NCBI RefSeq assembly: GCF_029227915.1
Contig: NC_079878.1
Coordinates: forward strand, 5,332,001 to 5,396,000
Direction of reading: 5' to 3'
Origin: Hydractinia symbiolongicarpus
Taxonomy: Eukaryota > Cnidaria > Hydrozoa > Anthoathecata > Hydractiniidae
DNA: 64,000 bases
Within the stretch, counting starts at the first letter, position 1. Each line of letters begins with the position of its first letter. Shown piece after piece: positions 13,147-26,084 of the stretch. Below the pieces are notes generated by a model that searched no databases, was not told where the DNA came from, and saw only the letters and a list, made by a program, of their open reading frames with translations. The translations under genes and the position numbers were made by a program.

Positions 13147-14890
13147 TTAGTCACAATCTGCAGGTTCCTCTTCATCAAAATAACTATCTTCGAAATCTTG
13201 GTCCCTGATATTGTCATAATTTTCGTTATTATCAATTTCTGAGTAATCAAAGTCATCTTTTCCATCAAGAAATCTGTTCTGCATTAGTTCAGAAAATTCT
13301 CTATGAAGTCTTTCTTTTTCTTCGTTTGTAATTGGTACTTTATCATCCAAATCTATAAACAAAATATTTGATACATTAGACCCAACAATTTTGGTAAATA
13401 AAATTTAGGCAACAAATATATTTGAAGGCTTTAACAAAACCTGCCTAAATTGCTGCATATTGATTTCAACTTTGCCAACATTACGAATGCCATATATATA
13501 CAACAGATTGCAATCAATTTTAATATTCCTTAGTAAAAAATAATTTGAGTTTGTATGTATAGCTACTGTTATTCCCTGTTCTTTTCATGTGCATGCAATA
13601 TGTTATTGGATATGCTCTAAAAGAATCGCAGCATGCTGAAAAATGTTGTAGCAACACTGCAAAAATAAACTGAATTTTTTTTTGTTGCACATTTCTGCAA
13701 CATAATTATGTTGTAAAAAGCTATCATTTGAACTTTTTATTTACAACATTATTGTTTTGGATCAATCATAGTAATTCCAAAAGTAATTGTCACATCATCT
13801 CACACATGAAAAGTTTACAAGAACAAGATGATAGAAAAACTTCTTCAATGGGGATTTGATATTTAGTTATATATATAAATAAAATAAATTGTCAGATGGG
13901 AAAGTTACAAGGAAATTGTGCTGCTATGAAAATCTGAAGTCCATTGCACAAAACTAACCTCAAAGGTTATTGGTTTAAGTCAAACTATGTATACTTGCAT
14001 TAACGTAAATATTGTAGCACATTGATGGTTACATGAAAGCAATAAAGTAACCTTATCCACAGTTTTTCAGTGTTAATAAATTAAAATAGGCATTAAACTT
14101 TCCTAAATTAAGAGTTGCCCCCCCCCCCCCCCTTCCTTCACAAGTTACCTACCAACAAAAGTATTTATATATATATACAGCTAAGAAAAATATAAACGAG
14201 CAAAAAGATGAGCATACATTTTTCAAATTCTTTATCCTTTTCTGTTTTACTACTACTATTATTATCATCTTCATCATCTTCTTCTTCCTCCTTATTTTGT
14301 GCCTCAACTTCTAGCTCGCATCGAAAGTTATTGATATCACGATCTATTGTTCCAAACAAAAATTGAGAAAAGGTTTTTGTCTGCAAGGATTCATCCTTTT
14401 CTTTCATTCTTTCTTCATCTGTTTTGTGTTGATCTATGTACTGACGGTAAAGAAGAGGATCTCTACTCTCAAGCTCATTGTCTGCAAAGTAATCAGTATT
14501 TTTTAGAACATTTTGAAGATAATTATAGCGTCGATTTCTAATAATGCGATCCCTAGTTACAGGATTGAGAGATGCTTTAACTTTTTCAGTGTAAAAATTT
14601 AACTCGTAATTGTTGGGATCATTAAAACAAATTAAATCTTCTGCTAACAAGAGGTGGCCAAACTTATAAATAAAGATTGTTTTATTTTTATAATACAAGT
14701 CCTTTAAAATTTGAACTTTTTCGTCCACTGTTAGGTCTCTTTCTCCCAGTTGTTGGCTTTTTACCACTACATCAGTATTAGCTATGCGCAAAAACATGGA
14801 ATTTTCTTGAAAATGCTGTTGTGTTTGTCGTTTTTCTACTTTGTCCTGTTGTTCAGGTATTTTATTTGCACATGCTACAGATTCCGCCAT
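13147..14890 (-). CDS. CCDC97: CCDC97-like protein (right copy)
   Basis: Second copy of the two-exon CCDC97 gene: exon 1 is 14890-14218, exon 2 is 13352-13147. The encoded 292-residue protein is identical to that of the left copy; differences are confined to the intron (SNP 13489, C-run). It keeps all DUF2052 features, including the C-terminal [11 protein letters not shown] block. Either the genome has two functional paralogues in tandem or the assembly has duplicated one locus. Its upstream flank is the intact natural one only in this copy, which continues into unique sequence at 17146. Confidence 0.9.
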
Positions 14891-17145
14891 GCTTTGCCTA
14901 CCATTTTATATTGATTTAACAGAACAGTGTTCGGTAATTTTACTTTTCCAAGAGAATTGAGAAATTACCAAGAAACGGCATAATTTGGTAATTGGTTGCG
15001 CTACTATGGTAGCTATACAATTTTATTTTTCTTATAGAAAATCTAATTTTCTTATTTTTCTTATTTTTCTATAGTATCCGTTATGAATATAAAATATTGG
15101 TGTTTATTAAATGCCAATGTTGTAATTTACGATATTATTAAAAGCGCTGGTTAACATTAATTTCGGCTGGGGAAAATGTTTGATCTTTTTTAATTAATGT
15201 TGTCAAAATTTTGTGACTGATACTTTAGAAGGATTAAACTTTGTGAATTTTGCTCACATGTGCAAATTTTTAGTGCTGCACAAAATCGTACATTCGAGTT
15301 AATTCTAGCAAAAAGTATTTAAAAAATGCCAATGTCTATTCCTCTTTAGAAAATGTTGAAGGAAATAAAATTTATTTTTCTTAACTTTATTGTACTAAAT
15401 TTTCGCGGAGAATCTGAATAGTAGCCGCTCGCCAAAATTTGTCCTCGCGAAATTTTTAAATAATTGTCTAATCTAAATCTCAACGCTCTCTTACTTACTT
15501 TGTCACCTCTCGTTTTCCCATTAAAAAGGGTACAAATTTTAAGATATAATCTATTCTATCTTTTTAATAAACTTCGTAATCGATTACAAAAAAAGTATCT
15601 ACTTTTGTAAATTCATTTTTTGGAGATCTTTCCACAATAGATTTGGCTGTTTCTCACAAAAATTAACCTAGCTAGAGCTAATTTTGCCAGTTTCTAAAAA
15701 TAGTCAACACGAAATTAAGTCCTTGCGAAATATTAGAAAATGGCTTATCCGCGAAAATAGGCGGATAAGCTTAACCGCGAAAATTTATTACCAAGTATCA
15801 AATGACTTTATTTTTTCTTCTGATATATAACAGAATCTTTAATCTATGATATTTAGTTTTACATTAACTAAATTTACACTTTCAACTAATCTGGATATTA
15901 AGGTAAAATTATTGCAGTTAACAACCTTGCAGTTCTAGACTTCACGCGAAATATAACGTAGACGTGTCATCCCCAAAAAGTTAAAAAAGTCGCGAAAATT
16001 TGTTCACTCTATTTAAGGTAATACGTAATTTCGTGCCCGAAGGGAAGTTAACCCAAAAAAATATTTTATGATATTTCGTAGAACAAAAGGCAACAGCTGC
16101 AAAAATTTTTGTTTCATACTTCTAACTGTTCAGAAAGTTGTCCCTTTGAAGAGAAAAATGCAAGTTTCAGTGTGAACAAACACAAATTCTAGTTTTTTTC
16201 CAAATCTTCGATGATTTTTCTAAGTGCTTATTTCAATTTCTGTTTTTGTCGAGCAAGCGCTAGAAGTGGACCACTAAACATTATGAAATATTCTTTACCT
16301 TTCACAAGAAATTAATGTTAGCAAATTATAAAACATGGCTGCGAATGTATTAGGTTCTCCTTTTGAATTCTTAAATAAAAATGGAAAGAGGAGGATGAGG
16401 ATTGTGACTCAAACGGATCAAGTCTTTTTTTTGATAGCTGGAATGAAGAATCCCAGCATAATCGGATCGAATAGTCTATTTCTCTTGCGAGAAGTGTGAT
16501 AGGATGCCGTTGGAATGCCAGTGTGAATGCTGCAGATCACCGAGTTAAAGTGACATCATAATATCACCACCACCCTCTTTACCAGGAATTTTTGAGTTTT
16601 AATATGAAAGAAGATGGCACATGTCATAAAAGGGGAACATTGCTTAGGAACGAGGGTGATATCACTAATTTATTTATCGTAAGTTATCTTCCTATTCTAG
16701 GTAAAATAGTGTATCACGGAGAAATTTTTTTTAGATACGTCGTCCTTTTAAAACACGCGCTTTGAAGAGCTTTGGTTAGTATGCATGACAGGGCAGAAAA
16801 TCTCTTTACCAAACAATGATAATGTATCCAATTTGTAGGTTCTTAATACTTATACATTTCAGATTTTGTAACATAGCTAGTATCCCTAAACACTTGTTTC
16901 TTTTCTTGTAGAACATATCGGTATTCTGTTTATCGTCCATTCACTTAGTGGGTGTTCGTTCAGGGAGAACAATACGGCACGCTATACCATCTTCAGTTGT
17001 GTTACGAATTAGATGAGAGTCCCCCTCTCCTGATAATTGTTACGTTGGCTTTAAGGAGGCTTTTTAAGGAGGCGAAGTAGAGCTTTCGTGAGCTTTTGAT
17101 CGTGTACAATAAATAAATATAAAACCTAATCGGGGAAAATTAAAT
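14891..17145. other. Non-coding flank upstream of CCDC97 (right copy)
   Basis: Same content as 2756-5034 minus 24 bases near 15987. No supported exon. The hairpin is repeated at 15743-15770. Confidence 0.6.
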
Positions 17146-17219
17146 AATAGTGAGGGTCAGTGAACTCACCCCAATTGCTGAATGATGCTATCATGGAAAA
17201 CATAATCGATGGGGGAGAC

Positions 17220-17357
17220 CATCTGTTGCAATCTCGTCCCTAGAGCTTTTTTTCGCTTTTTGATATGTAGCTGCATAAAACTACTTCTACTACTACTTCT
17301 TCTGCGCTAGCCACATATCAGAAAGCGAAAACGAAGCCTTGGGGACGAGATAGCATC
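17220..17357. repeat. Foldback (inverted-repeat) element, family A
   Basis: Two imperfect arms of about 45 bp: left 17220-17275 with ctcgtccctagag and cgctttttgatatgtag; right 17308-17357 with ccacatatcagaaagcg and ccttggggacgag. They flank a short ctactact-rich loop. Related arms occur at 24082-24210, 61968-62053 and, as one arm only, 22749-22800. Confidence 0.75.
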
Positions 17358-17637
17358 TGTTTCGGTGTTTCTGTCGTAATGCTTTTTGTTAATATATCAA
17401 GTTCTAAATTATGATAAATCGATCAAGTTTTTGTGCTTTTTTTTAACTTACACAAAACAAGGTTTTAATACAACCAACGTGTTAATTTCTATAGACAAAA
17501 CAATGCATATCAATGAACAAATGAAAATGCAAAAAACCAACATTAGTTTACAGAAGTGTCATTTTATGTGACTTTGCGAACTTCTTTCTTTAATTTTTTA
17601 GCACTTGCCTTGCCTAAGTTAACAGAATCAAAACAAG

Positions 17638-19133
17638 TTACAGAATCAAATTTTCATCGACGCAAAACAGATCTCGACCTTCAAGATCAAAATTTTCTAA
17701 ACTATAATCGTCCTGTGGGGACGGACTCAATCTCGCCCAAAATTCATCGTGTTTGTATTCTTCAAGCCAATCTTCAGATAAAATTTTCTGACTGAGTATT
17801 GTCACTACTTGGTTTTCTCTGTTATCAGACTCATTTTGAATGGTGTGAACGCCTGCAAGGCAAGTGGGTAACAGTTCTGTTCGTTTGAAGATGGAGTTAT
17901 TAGACGAACAGTCAAGCAGGCTATTATTTTTTCCCGTTTTCCTTTCTTCTTCCGTTTCTAAAAGACCGTCTTTTAATTTACCTTTATCAGTAATAGACGA
18001 AGATACGAGCGTTGTGGTAAACCCGCTAATAGTTTTTTGCTCCTGGTTTTGCGAAATCTCCCCTTTGTTTTGTAAGGCTTCCTGATGTTTGTACTCCTTA
18101 GAAAATGGTGAAGATCTCTTTTCACTGTTGTTTTCACACATTTTAAAGTTTTTATCAAATTCTTTGTCAGTTTCTAACCATTCGTCTAATTGATCGTTGT
18201 TACCATCAATAAAATCACACAAGACAGACATGTCAACACAGTTCTGCGTCAAATTAGTGACATTGATTGAATCGACGATCACTTTGTTTTTGTCATCTCT
18301 ATTCATTTCTTTAGTTGTTTCTTGAGATAAAACTGTTGGAAGTTGTGTCAAAGGTTCTTTACGCACGCGTTTACGAATGGGAGAATATGAATTTTTCTCT
18401 TGTAGAAACTGAAATCTATCAACATTGTGAGTACTGGCAGATTGGCTCTTCTCGCTTGCATTTTTATTTAACTGAACAACCATATTTTCCTAAACCAGAA
18501 GAATAATGCAGTATTTTGTGCGAAAATAACACCTTAAATAAACTGAATTACCTGTTTTCGCCTGCGAGATTTCAGCAAACTTTTTAGCCGCTTAGTTGTC
18601 TTGTATTCGAATTCCTCAAAGTCTTCTGCCTTAAAGGTTAATAAAAATCCATAAATTACGTTTTTTAAAATCTGTTAGAATTTACGCAAATGCTTTCCTT
18701 ACATCCACAATATTTAAGCTATCTTGTTTGAATTTATTGTTTTTTGACACTTTTATAACATCCTGCACACTCCGTATAATTTGTTCCGCAATTCGATTGA
18801 CGTTCGAAGCATAAGGATTCGATTTCTAAAAAAACGTTGTCGAAAATACAAAATAAACCTGTGTATATGGACTTTTCGTTTGTATCTGTATGATATAGTG
18901 ATATATTTTTCAGGTAAAATAAAAGTTTTGCAAATAAACGTATACTCATTTTTTGTTCTGTGCTTTTAAAATTACATTCGTTCACCTAGGTTTTGCGGAT
19001 GGGTTTGTTGCAAAAAAGAATTATTAGCAGAAATAAGTTCATTTAATTTTAAAACAAAGACAAGTACCTTTTTCAGCTTTGCCCTTGTACAGACACCATT
19101 TGTGTCATTTCCACTTAGGTTTAATTTGTCCAT
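17638..19133 (-). CDS. Unknown four-exon gene, 372-residue polar protein
   Basis: Minus-strand exons 19133-19068, 18825-18703, 18629-18552 and 18489-17638 join in phase (66+123+78+852 nt) through GT-AG sites, giving 372 residues. The start is MDKLNLSGNDTNGVC. Residues 23-89 are Lys/Arg-rich and likely helical, ending in LLKSRRRKQ, a possible nuclear signal. The rest is low in hydrophobics and rich in Ser, Glu and Asn, probably disordered. The C-terminus is acidic/aromatic (EDWLEEYKHDEFWARL and FDLEGRDLFCVDENLIL), the sort of motif used for protein docking. I do not recognise the family. Basic-then-acidic composition suggests a nuclear adaptor (inference). An ATG slightly upstream in the same exon is possible. 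Confidence 0.6.
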
Positions 19134-20408
19134 TTTAATCAACTGCACTTTTTTCCTTTTTTTTTTCTCCAAGTACGTTCGATTTCATCAACCGGTTGCT
19201 GTTCCCGGGAGAAGATGTACATTTCATTTAAAGAACCTTTCGGTTTAAATCGCATGCGCAAACTTGTCAAAACAAAGATGGCGCGAATGCAGCGGTGTTA
19301 TGGTCCAATATTTCGCAGATATTTTTAATTTGAGGATCCAGGTTAACATGCTTTAGCTAAATGTTCTGATTATTTCAACGAAAATAACTAACATATTTGA
19401 ATTAAGCACCAAAATGTCTGGAAACATGAAAGTGAAAATGTTCACTGCAGTTAAATATTACACCTGTTCTAGATATTTTTTTCAGATAAATCCGAATATG
19501 CCACTCCTCAAAAGTTTTTTATTTTCTTTCTCAAGATTTAATAATGTTAAACCGGATCCGAGAATGCACAAGTTTAACCTTGATGTTTCTGTTTGCTTCC
19601 TTGTTTAAAAAGTTATATAAATATATATATACATATACATATATATATGGTACTCTTAGATTCTCTATTATTTGGTCTTTCCTGTTTACAAACGTGAGTG
19701 GTAATGGTGCCAACAAGAAAAGGTAAATTAAAGTTTCAAATTTTAAGAAAAAGTACTAAAATTAACGTATTCTTTAATTTTCACCCTGAAAAATACTCTT
19801 CAAAGATTATGTGTAATTTTTTGAACAAAAAGGCAAATTTTAGAATGGAAACAGAAGTTTTCTTTTTCTCCTGTCTATTCTGTTTTCTTCAGGCGTTCCT
19901 CTTCTGTTCCTGCAAATATTATAGTCAATTAAGTTTGCTAGCCAGCTAGTAAAAAAAGGTTTATGTGCAAGTGTTTTTTTCTTCAAATATATTGTAGCTT
20001 GTTAGCTAACTTTATATCAAAGTTTATTGGCTGTACTGACTAATCTGGTTTGTTATTCTACTGATAGCGGCAGAATATAACAAAAGATTATTCTGCTAGC
20101 AATAATATTTTTTGCCCAAATCCTTTATTACAACGCATCATTCACAGGAATTACTTGATGGATTAGCTAGCAATTATGCTTCTTAAAGATCAGAAAGTGT
20201 AAACTAGGTCTGTTTCAACTTGCTAGCTAGCCTCTATTTCGTGGTCAAACTAAATTCTGGCATTCTGGCCAAGTCTTGATTGATTGTAAGATATAACATG
20301 GTGTATTAGTATTTAACCGACTACACAACAACTTTTTTTCATAAGAACCAGCAACCACTTTCACATCAAATTTTGTTACTTGCCAGGAGATCTCAACAAG
20401 CAATCCAA

Positions 20409-20450
20409 CTTACACCATAGAGATATAATATTATATCTCTATGCTTACAC
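20409..20450. repeat. 28-bp perfect palindrome flanked by 7-bp direct repeats
   Basis: Bases 20416-20443 are a perfect 28-bp palindrome (half-site catagagatataat). It is bounded immediately on both sides by cttacac (20409-20415 and 20444-20450). The layout is that of a minute insertion with a target-site duplication. Confidence 0.85.
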
Positions 20451-23400
20451 TTCTGGATCCGTACTTAGCCATCTACCTTCGGTAGAAAACAGATCCATAT
20501 TACTTTAATTATATGTAAGAAGACAACAAACATTACGAACTGTACCAACCCATAATTTCCACGAATCCAAACCACAGCATTTCTTTGTTAACATTGCAAA
20601 CGTCTGATTTTTTGCCTAGGGAAAGTAGAGAGATTCCCAACCACAATATAGAACTTCCTGAACATCAACACCATTATCCTCTTTCGGAAAGGAAACATCA
20701 TGCAATTTTTTAAGGGGCTTGAAGATTTACGATATTCGATCGGATGTCAAAAATATCATCAATCAGACTTACAAGAAAAACAGTCGTTGAGCGTTGAAGA
20801 GTGGAACACATTTAATGCGACCACTTTGAACGACTCAGGAAAGGCGCGACTAATTATGATATGTGGAGAGTTTGACGGCGCAATAGTTAAAAAAATAAGT
20901 CCACAGCTTTAAACTCAGATCGGCATGGTACAATAGTAAACCTCTACTTTCTGAATCACATAAGGTCGACCATGCAAATCATTAGCAATGCTGAGTCGAA
21001 CTTTTCACAGGCCTGAGCGGTTTCTCTAAAGCTTGAAATTTTGAATTTTCGATCAAGTATTTATGGTATTCAAGCGATCACTTTGTAATTAAGCAACCAA
21101 AGGCAAAAGAACGACATAGTTACCCAAAGATCCCAGGTCCTTTGCCTAGGATAAATATGGAAATGGTTGTTTACTAATGTTGCAACTGGCAGAATTTTGT
21201 GAATTTTCAAGCAAACACCCTCTCTCCCCATAAGTTCTCTGCATATATTGTCAAAAGGTGTGCGCTTTTGGTTTTCATCTTGGTTAAATAAGCATTAGTT
21301 TTTGCGGAAGTTTTCAGGCCGTTTTCCGCTTAAACTCGGCAATTTCATTGATTGATTACAAAAACATTGTTTTTCTTTATTCATGCGACAAATTTGATAA
21401 GAAAACATGATGGCGGATAAAGGTTACTTGGAAAAACAAGTTAGGATGCAGTTAGAATTGCTACATTACTTTTTGAATCTTTAACAGCAGCAAACCCAAC
21501 CCCTTGGTCAGAACGTTAGCTACCCTTGTGGCTCGGTTAATAGTCTTTCACAAGTTTTATATGACAATCGTAATGCGACAACAGTTTCTCGACTTAGCTT
21601 GTCACAGGGCATGGCAAAGAAGGTTTTAATATAAGTGGACCAACCCACGGTGACGTAATAACACCAATAAAAAAGTTGGAAAATGATAACGTGGATCGAG
21701 AACACAAAAGTTTTTAATTAAACATTTTTTGTGCAACATTTTTCAGACCTATTCCTTTTTAATCTCGTTTTTTCAAATAAAGTTTGTACTGGATTGGTCA
21801 ACGCTTTCCGCCTGTAGATTTGCAAAGAGGTCAGGGGATTGTAAACAACAAGCATCACGATGAAAGTCGTCTATATGCAAAGTGGTAAAAATAAGAGGCT
21901 TTTTCGAAAGATCACTTATTATGAAACATTTTTTTGCTTATCTGTATTGCAAAATCGTAGATTTTTAAATAGGGCCAGAACTATATGATTCACATATTTG
22001 TAAAATAATATAGCGTCGAACAATGGTCTAAAGTTTACTACCTGGATAATAACAGCCTAACTTAGCTAGGCAAAAGGTTGAATAACATTAATCTATTTCC
22101 AATTCCTCCAGTGTGTGTGGGGAGTTTAACATCTTGAATGTTTATCACTCACAGTAGAGGTGGTTTGGGGATCGTTAGATGAGTTGCAGCGTGACGTAAT
22201 GTTTTGATTTTGCTTCGAGAACAATGGCGAACCTGGCGCACACATATGCACAGGCAAAAATATAAACAACAGACCAAAATAATCGAAAATATATTAAGTA
22301 TGTAATGTCTGCCTGTTAGGATGCGCGCGCATACATTACTTTGTAACTTTAGCACTCATTTACTTCACGCTTTTGTCATTTTTGAAGTTAAATGGAGCAT
22401 TTCAATACTTTTAGTTCATTAAAATGCTTTAAGCTTAAGACACTCAACATGATTTTTCTTTGCCCGATCAGGGGAGTAGGATTTCCAACGACGCCTGCTA
22501 AACTATCATATTCAAGAAATGATAAAGCTTTAACACCGGTACACTTATCGACTTGTGGGTCACTCCTAATAGAAGTTATCGAAAAACAAATCGAAATAAT
22601 TGAAAAAAAATCTGCAATGCTCATTCTGCTGCTTTCCATCTTCATTTATTTTTTTAAATACCGTAAAACCATCTTTTTTTATTAATATGCTTTTTTCGAA
22701 ACAATCATTTGTCTTTTTTGAAAGTTAAATAACAAACAAAGAAATACTTCTTTTACTTTGACCATATATCAGAAAGTAAAAATTAAGCCCTGGGAATTTT
22801 ATTGATGCTGTGATAACATCATGGTCGTAACTTAAAAACTAGATTGAAGGCAACCACCGTGGACATTGTTTTCTTGAGAGAGAGTGCCCCTTCTTCTTTT
22901 CTCGACTAGCTTGCATGTTGCGGGTAGAAATCAAATTTCGAACCGGATAGGTGACCTAGGACAGAGTTTATCCGGTATGCCAAATGGAATACTTCCGTTT
23001 CGATACAAAATTGTGAAGCGATTTCGCTTAAACGGCGTCGTGTGAACAAAGGAATTGAGGATCGCGACGTTATATGATAAACAACGCTCGAGTTTCCACT
23101 TAACGTAAACGCCCTTATGGTTTACCTGTGTACATGTTACATTCCGGAGTATTTTCTCTCCAGAATGATAAGTATGCAGCCGTGTAATCATAATGTATGT
23201 ACTTATCAGACGGTTTGAAACATTTCTCACTGATATTGGTGTTTTGTTCTGTATTATTGAATGCACAAACATATTCTCACTAATGACACGTTAGTAATAA
23301 ATATTTCTTTAGCAAAAGTGCATTTTGTTGTACCTACAATTACTTACCATTTTAATTTGTTTACAAACGAGATAAATAAAAGACATTGTTTATTCAACAA

Positions 23401-24081
23401 TTATCGTTTTCCCCCTTATCGTTCTGACACAAGATTTGGTGGTCAAATCGAAACACGTGATTTTGTAAGCATCCACTTTCATACATGGGTGAATATTTAT
23501 CATAGCACATCCGTATTTCATTCTCAACAGGGAGTGTTTCACCCCGATCAGACCTCTGATCATGACGGGTGAGTATAATGCGTGTGAGTTATATTGTAGA
23601 AGAACTACTTTGTTCATCACTGTGCCATGGTACCGCCCGTGCGTCTCGCTACTTGCGGTACCATTTTTCGTGGCAGACAGACAGACGTAAACAAGTATTA
23701 TAATGTAGAGAAATATCAACTCATATTTAATCTGCAAAGCAGTTTCCAAGACACTACCATGTAAACATTTATTTTCATCTATGCGCGCAAAAAATTCACC
23801 ATTTAAGAAATGCAACGTTTCTTTAGAATATTGTCTACAACGTCATCTTCTACGTGTATATGAACCGCTTACTATCTCCTTACTTACTATCTCTTACTAT
23901 CTCCACCAAAAAGTGACAAAATATTGGTTAAGTACTGCATATGAACCTCCTTGATATGAAATTTGATTTTTGGTGCTTTAACTTTAATTTCTTGTCTTTT
24001 CTTACTTATATTTTCAGAACATATGCCTGTAAAACTTATAAAGTTAATAAAAAAGAGTAAAAACCAGTCGCATGTATACAA

Positions 24082-24210
24082 AACTTCATCCTCTTCCCCA
24101 GGGTTTTTTGTCTTTTTAATATAAGAGAAGACGACCAAAAATATTATATTATGTTTTTCAACGTCATCTTCCATATCAAAAAGTCAAAAAACCCTGGGGA
24201 TGAGGGTGTA
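24082..24210. repeat. Foldback element, family A
   Basis: Arms tcatcctcttccccaggg... (24087 onward) and ...accctggggatgaggg (to 24208) are inverted copies across about 45 bp each, with a ttttttgtctttttaatat / atatcaaaaagtcaaaaaa core. Related to 17220-17357 and 61968-62053. Confidence 0.8.
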
Positions 24211-24566
24211 CAGAACTAGTTAATGTATCAGAGTTGTTGTACGCATATTTCCCATATAGTATTTACTTTCATAAAAATATATTCAAAAAAAAACGCCACA
24301 CTTCTTTTCTAGCTGTCTGTATTTTAATAAAGTTGTAGATAAAGTTTTTCACAAAATAAGCCGTCCAGGAGAAAAAAGTTGCAAGAACAAAGGATAAGTA
24401 TTAACTATCTACAACTTCTTCCTTAAAAAAATCTCAAGTAAAAAAGTTGTTAAAAAGGTCACTTGTATACTTCAACTACAAATTTAAGTACAAACTACGC
24501 GAACGTTTTTGTCCACGCGAAAGTTTTAACATTCAAACTATACATTTGGTCCAAGCCAATAATGTC

Positions 24567-26084
24567 TTATTTTTTTGTCTGCGTCATGTTTTTTATACTA
24601 ATTTCCATTTCGATTATTTTATAGTCTACTTCTTCACTTTCACTCGTTGCCATACCTTTGGTTTCTGGTAGAAGAAACAAAAAGCCCCCTCCAAGTAAAC
24701 CAAATGCTCCCATGACAGCAAATGGAACAGCTTCGTGAAGCACTTTTAATCCTCTCGCAATCCAAGGTGATGAAGCAGCTCCTATTCTACTTGCTACTTG
24801 CAAAAATCCCATCCCCTTTGCTCGAATATTTGTGGGATAAATCTCTGCCGACCAAATATAGATGCCGCCAAAACTGGAAGAGATAAAAAACTTGCCAATT
24901 AGACTTAAAATTATTCGAGCAATATGTCCTCCTCCATCGCTAGGTATGAACGCAACGCTTATACAAGTTATGCTAGGAATAAGCAGAGAATAAATAACAG
25001 TATTTTTTCGTCCAAACTTTTCACAGCAATAAGCACAGAACAACGCGGCGGGAAACTCGATGGCACTGAGCATCACATAATTAGTATAGAGAGAACCACC
25101 CAAACCGTCTGCAGCCAACGATAAACTAAAGTATATCATCGCATTCACAAGCCAGGCAAAACCTTGCACAAGAGTTTGAATTGCCATCTTTCGATGTTTA
25201 AATAGATCAAGAGGGCTGGTGTGATGTGAGATATCATTACCACTTTTTCCTTCGACCTGTACACCTTCAGGAATTTTTTTCTTGTTCCATCTAGCAATAC
25301 GACGTAAACACTCAGCCACTTGTTCATCTTTACCGTTTAATCTTTGCCATCGAACGGATTCAGGTACAAATTTGTAGAACAACAAGACAAATATGTAGGG
25401 AGCAGTACATGCTATGAAGAGATACTTCCACTGTCGAATATAGTAAGCTTGCAGACCAAGTACACATAAAGCAAGCGTAAAAAACAACCACATGATATTT
25501 CCTGCAATTGGACGGTACTTGTTGCCAACAAATTCGTTAAGCAAAACAAACTCTTGCACGGTAGTGCCTGGCGTGAAAAAACCCACTATGAATCTTGCGA
25601 CTATAAATAAGTAAATATTGGGTGAGAACGATGTGATGAAGCCAGCAATAATAATAACAGAAACTGATGGGAAGATGATACTCTTTCTTCCAGTTTTATC
25701 TGCAAGATATCCTAAGACTATTGCTCCTATTCCCCAACTTAAAAAGAAAATTGAAAAAGTTAAATGTATTTGCCATTCTTTACCACAATTAATATCAAAC
25801 TCTGTCACAATGGAATAATCTTTTGGTTTTGTATATTCCCATGAACTTCGTTGCATGTCGCATCGTGAGGTGTTTTTGCTAGGTAATGTACCGTTGTATG
25901 GACACTCTGTACCATTAACACATTGCCAATCAGGATTTAATGCTGCAAAGTACATAATTAATATCTGATACGTCTGTGGGACTACCATCACACAAAACAT
26001 TGCATTTAACAACCATTGGAACAAACCAAACTCACCCACATGGGTAAGCATTTTGTCAATGGTGACATGATTATTTATTGCCAT
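24567..26084 (-). CDS. SLC22-family organic ion transporter
   Basis: Single-exon coding region of 505 residues. ATG (26082-26084) was chosen because the frame upstream runs into a cttttctag acceptor, so a 5'-UTR intron is likely. Major facilitator architecture with about 12 membrane segments. SLC22 hallmarks are a large extracellular loop after TM1 with several Cys and N-glycosylation sites (NGT, NGT, NTS) ending in TEFDINC; motif A GYLADKTGRKSIIF after TM2; PESVRWQ in the central loop; AEIYPTNIRAKGMG before TM11; and LPETKG after TM12. Plasma-membrane uptake or exchange of organic cations, anions or carnitine; substrate not predictable. It is divergent from EXOSC10, 2.2 kb away. Confidence 0.93.
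   Translation of the reverse strand: MAINNHVTIDKMLTHVGEFGLFQWLLNAMFCVMVVPQTYQILIMYFAALNPDWQCVNGTECPYNGTLPSKNTSRCDMQRSSWEYTKPKDYSIVTEFDINCGKEWQIHLTFSIFFLSWGIGAIVLGYLADKTGRKSIIFPSVSVIIIAGFITSFSPNIYLFIVARFIVGFFTPGTTVQEFVLLNEFVGNKYRPIAGNIMWLFFTLALCVLGLQAYYIRQWKYLFIACTAPYIFVLLFYKFVPESVRWQRLNGKDEQVAECLRRIARWNKKKIPEGVQVEGKSGNDISHHTSPLDLFKHRKMAIQTLVQGFAWLVNAMIYFSLSLAADGLGGSLYTNYVMLSAIEFPAALFCAYCCEKFGRKNTVIYSLLIPSITCISVAFIPSDGGGHIARIILSLIGKFFISSSFGGIYIWSAEIYPTNIRAKGMGFLQVASRIGAASSPWIARGLKVLHEAVPFAVMGAFGLLGGGFLFLLPETKGMATSESEEVDYKIIEMEISIKNMTQTKK

Larger units (their letters stand above)
12134..17145. repeat. Right copy of the tandem segmental duplication
   Basis: Matches 1-5034 (offset 12133, then 12135 after the C-run and 12111 after the 24-base gap). 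The whole repeat unit is probably 5035-17145. This copy is followed by unrelated sequence from 17146. Confidence 0.92.
19134..24566. other. Long gene-poor stretch
   Basis: Open frames here (for example 20700-20912, 22388-22685, 22931-23272, 23390-23815) show no recognisable domain, no conserved motif and overlapping antisense frames, so none is called. Short ATG-led segments near 19414 and 21409 could be first exons but lack clear partners. Present are a perfect palindrome at 20416-20443, gctagc-rich words and foldback elements. Confidence 0.5.

Noticed and set aside
20590-20912. Possible broken coding fragment (EWNTFNATTLNDSGKARLIM and neighbouring frame).
   Set aside because: No family recognised, frame change required, no splice partners; cannot be told from chance.
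22388-23815. Several open frames of 85-141 codons on both strands.
   Set aside because: Overlapping antisense frames, no domain or motif, no coherent exon chain.
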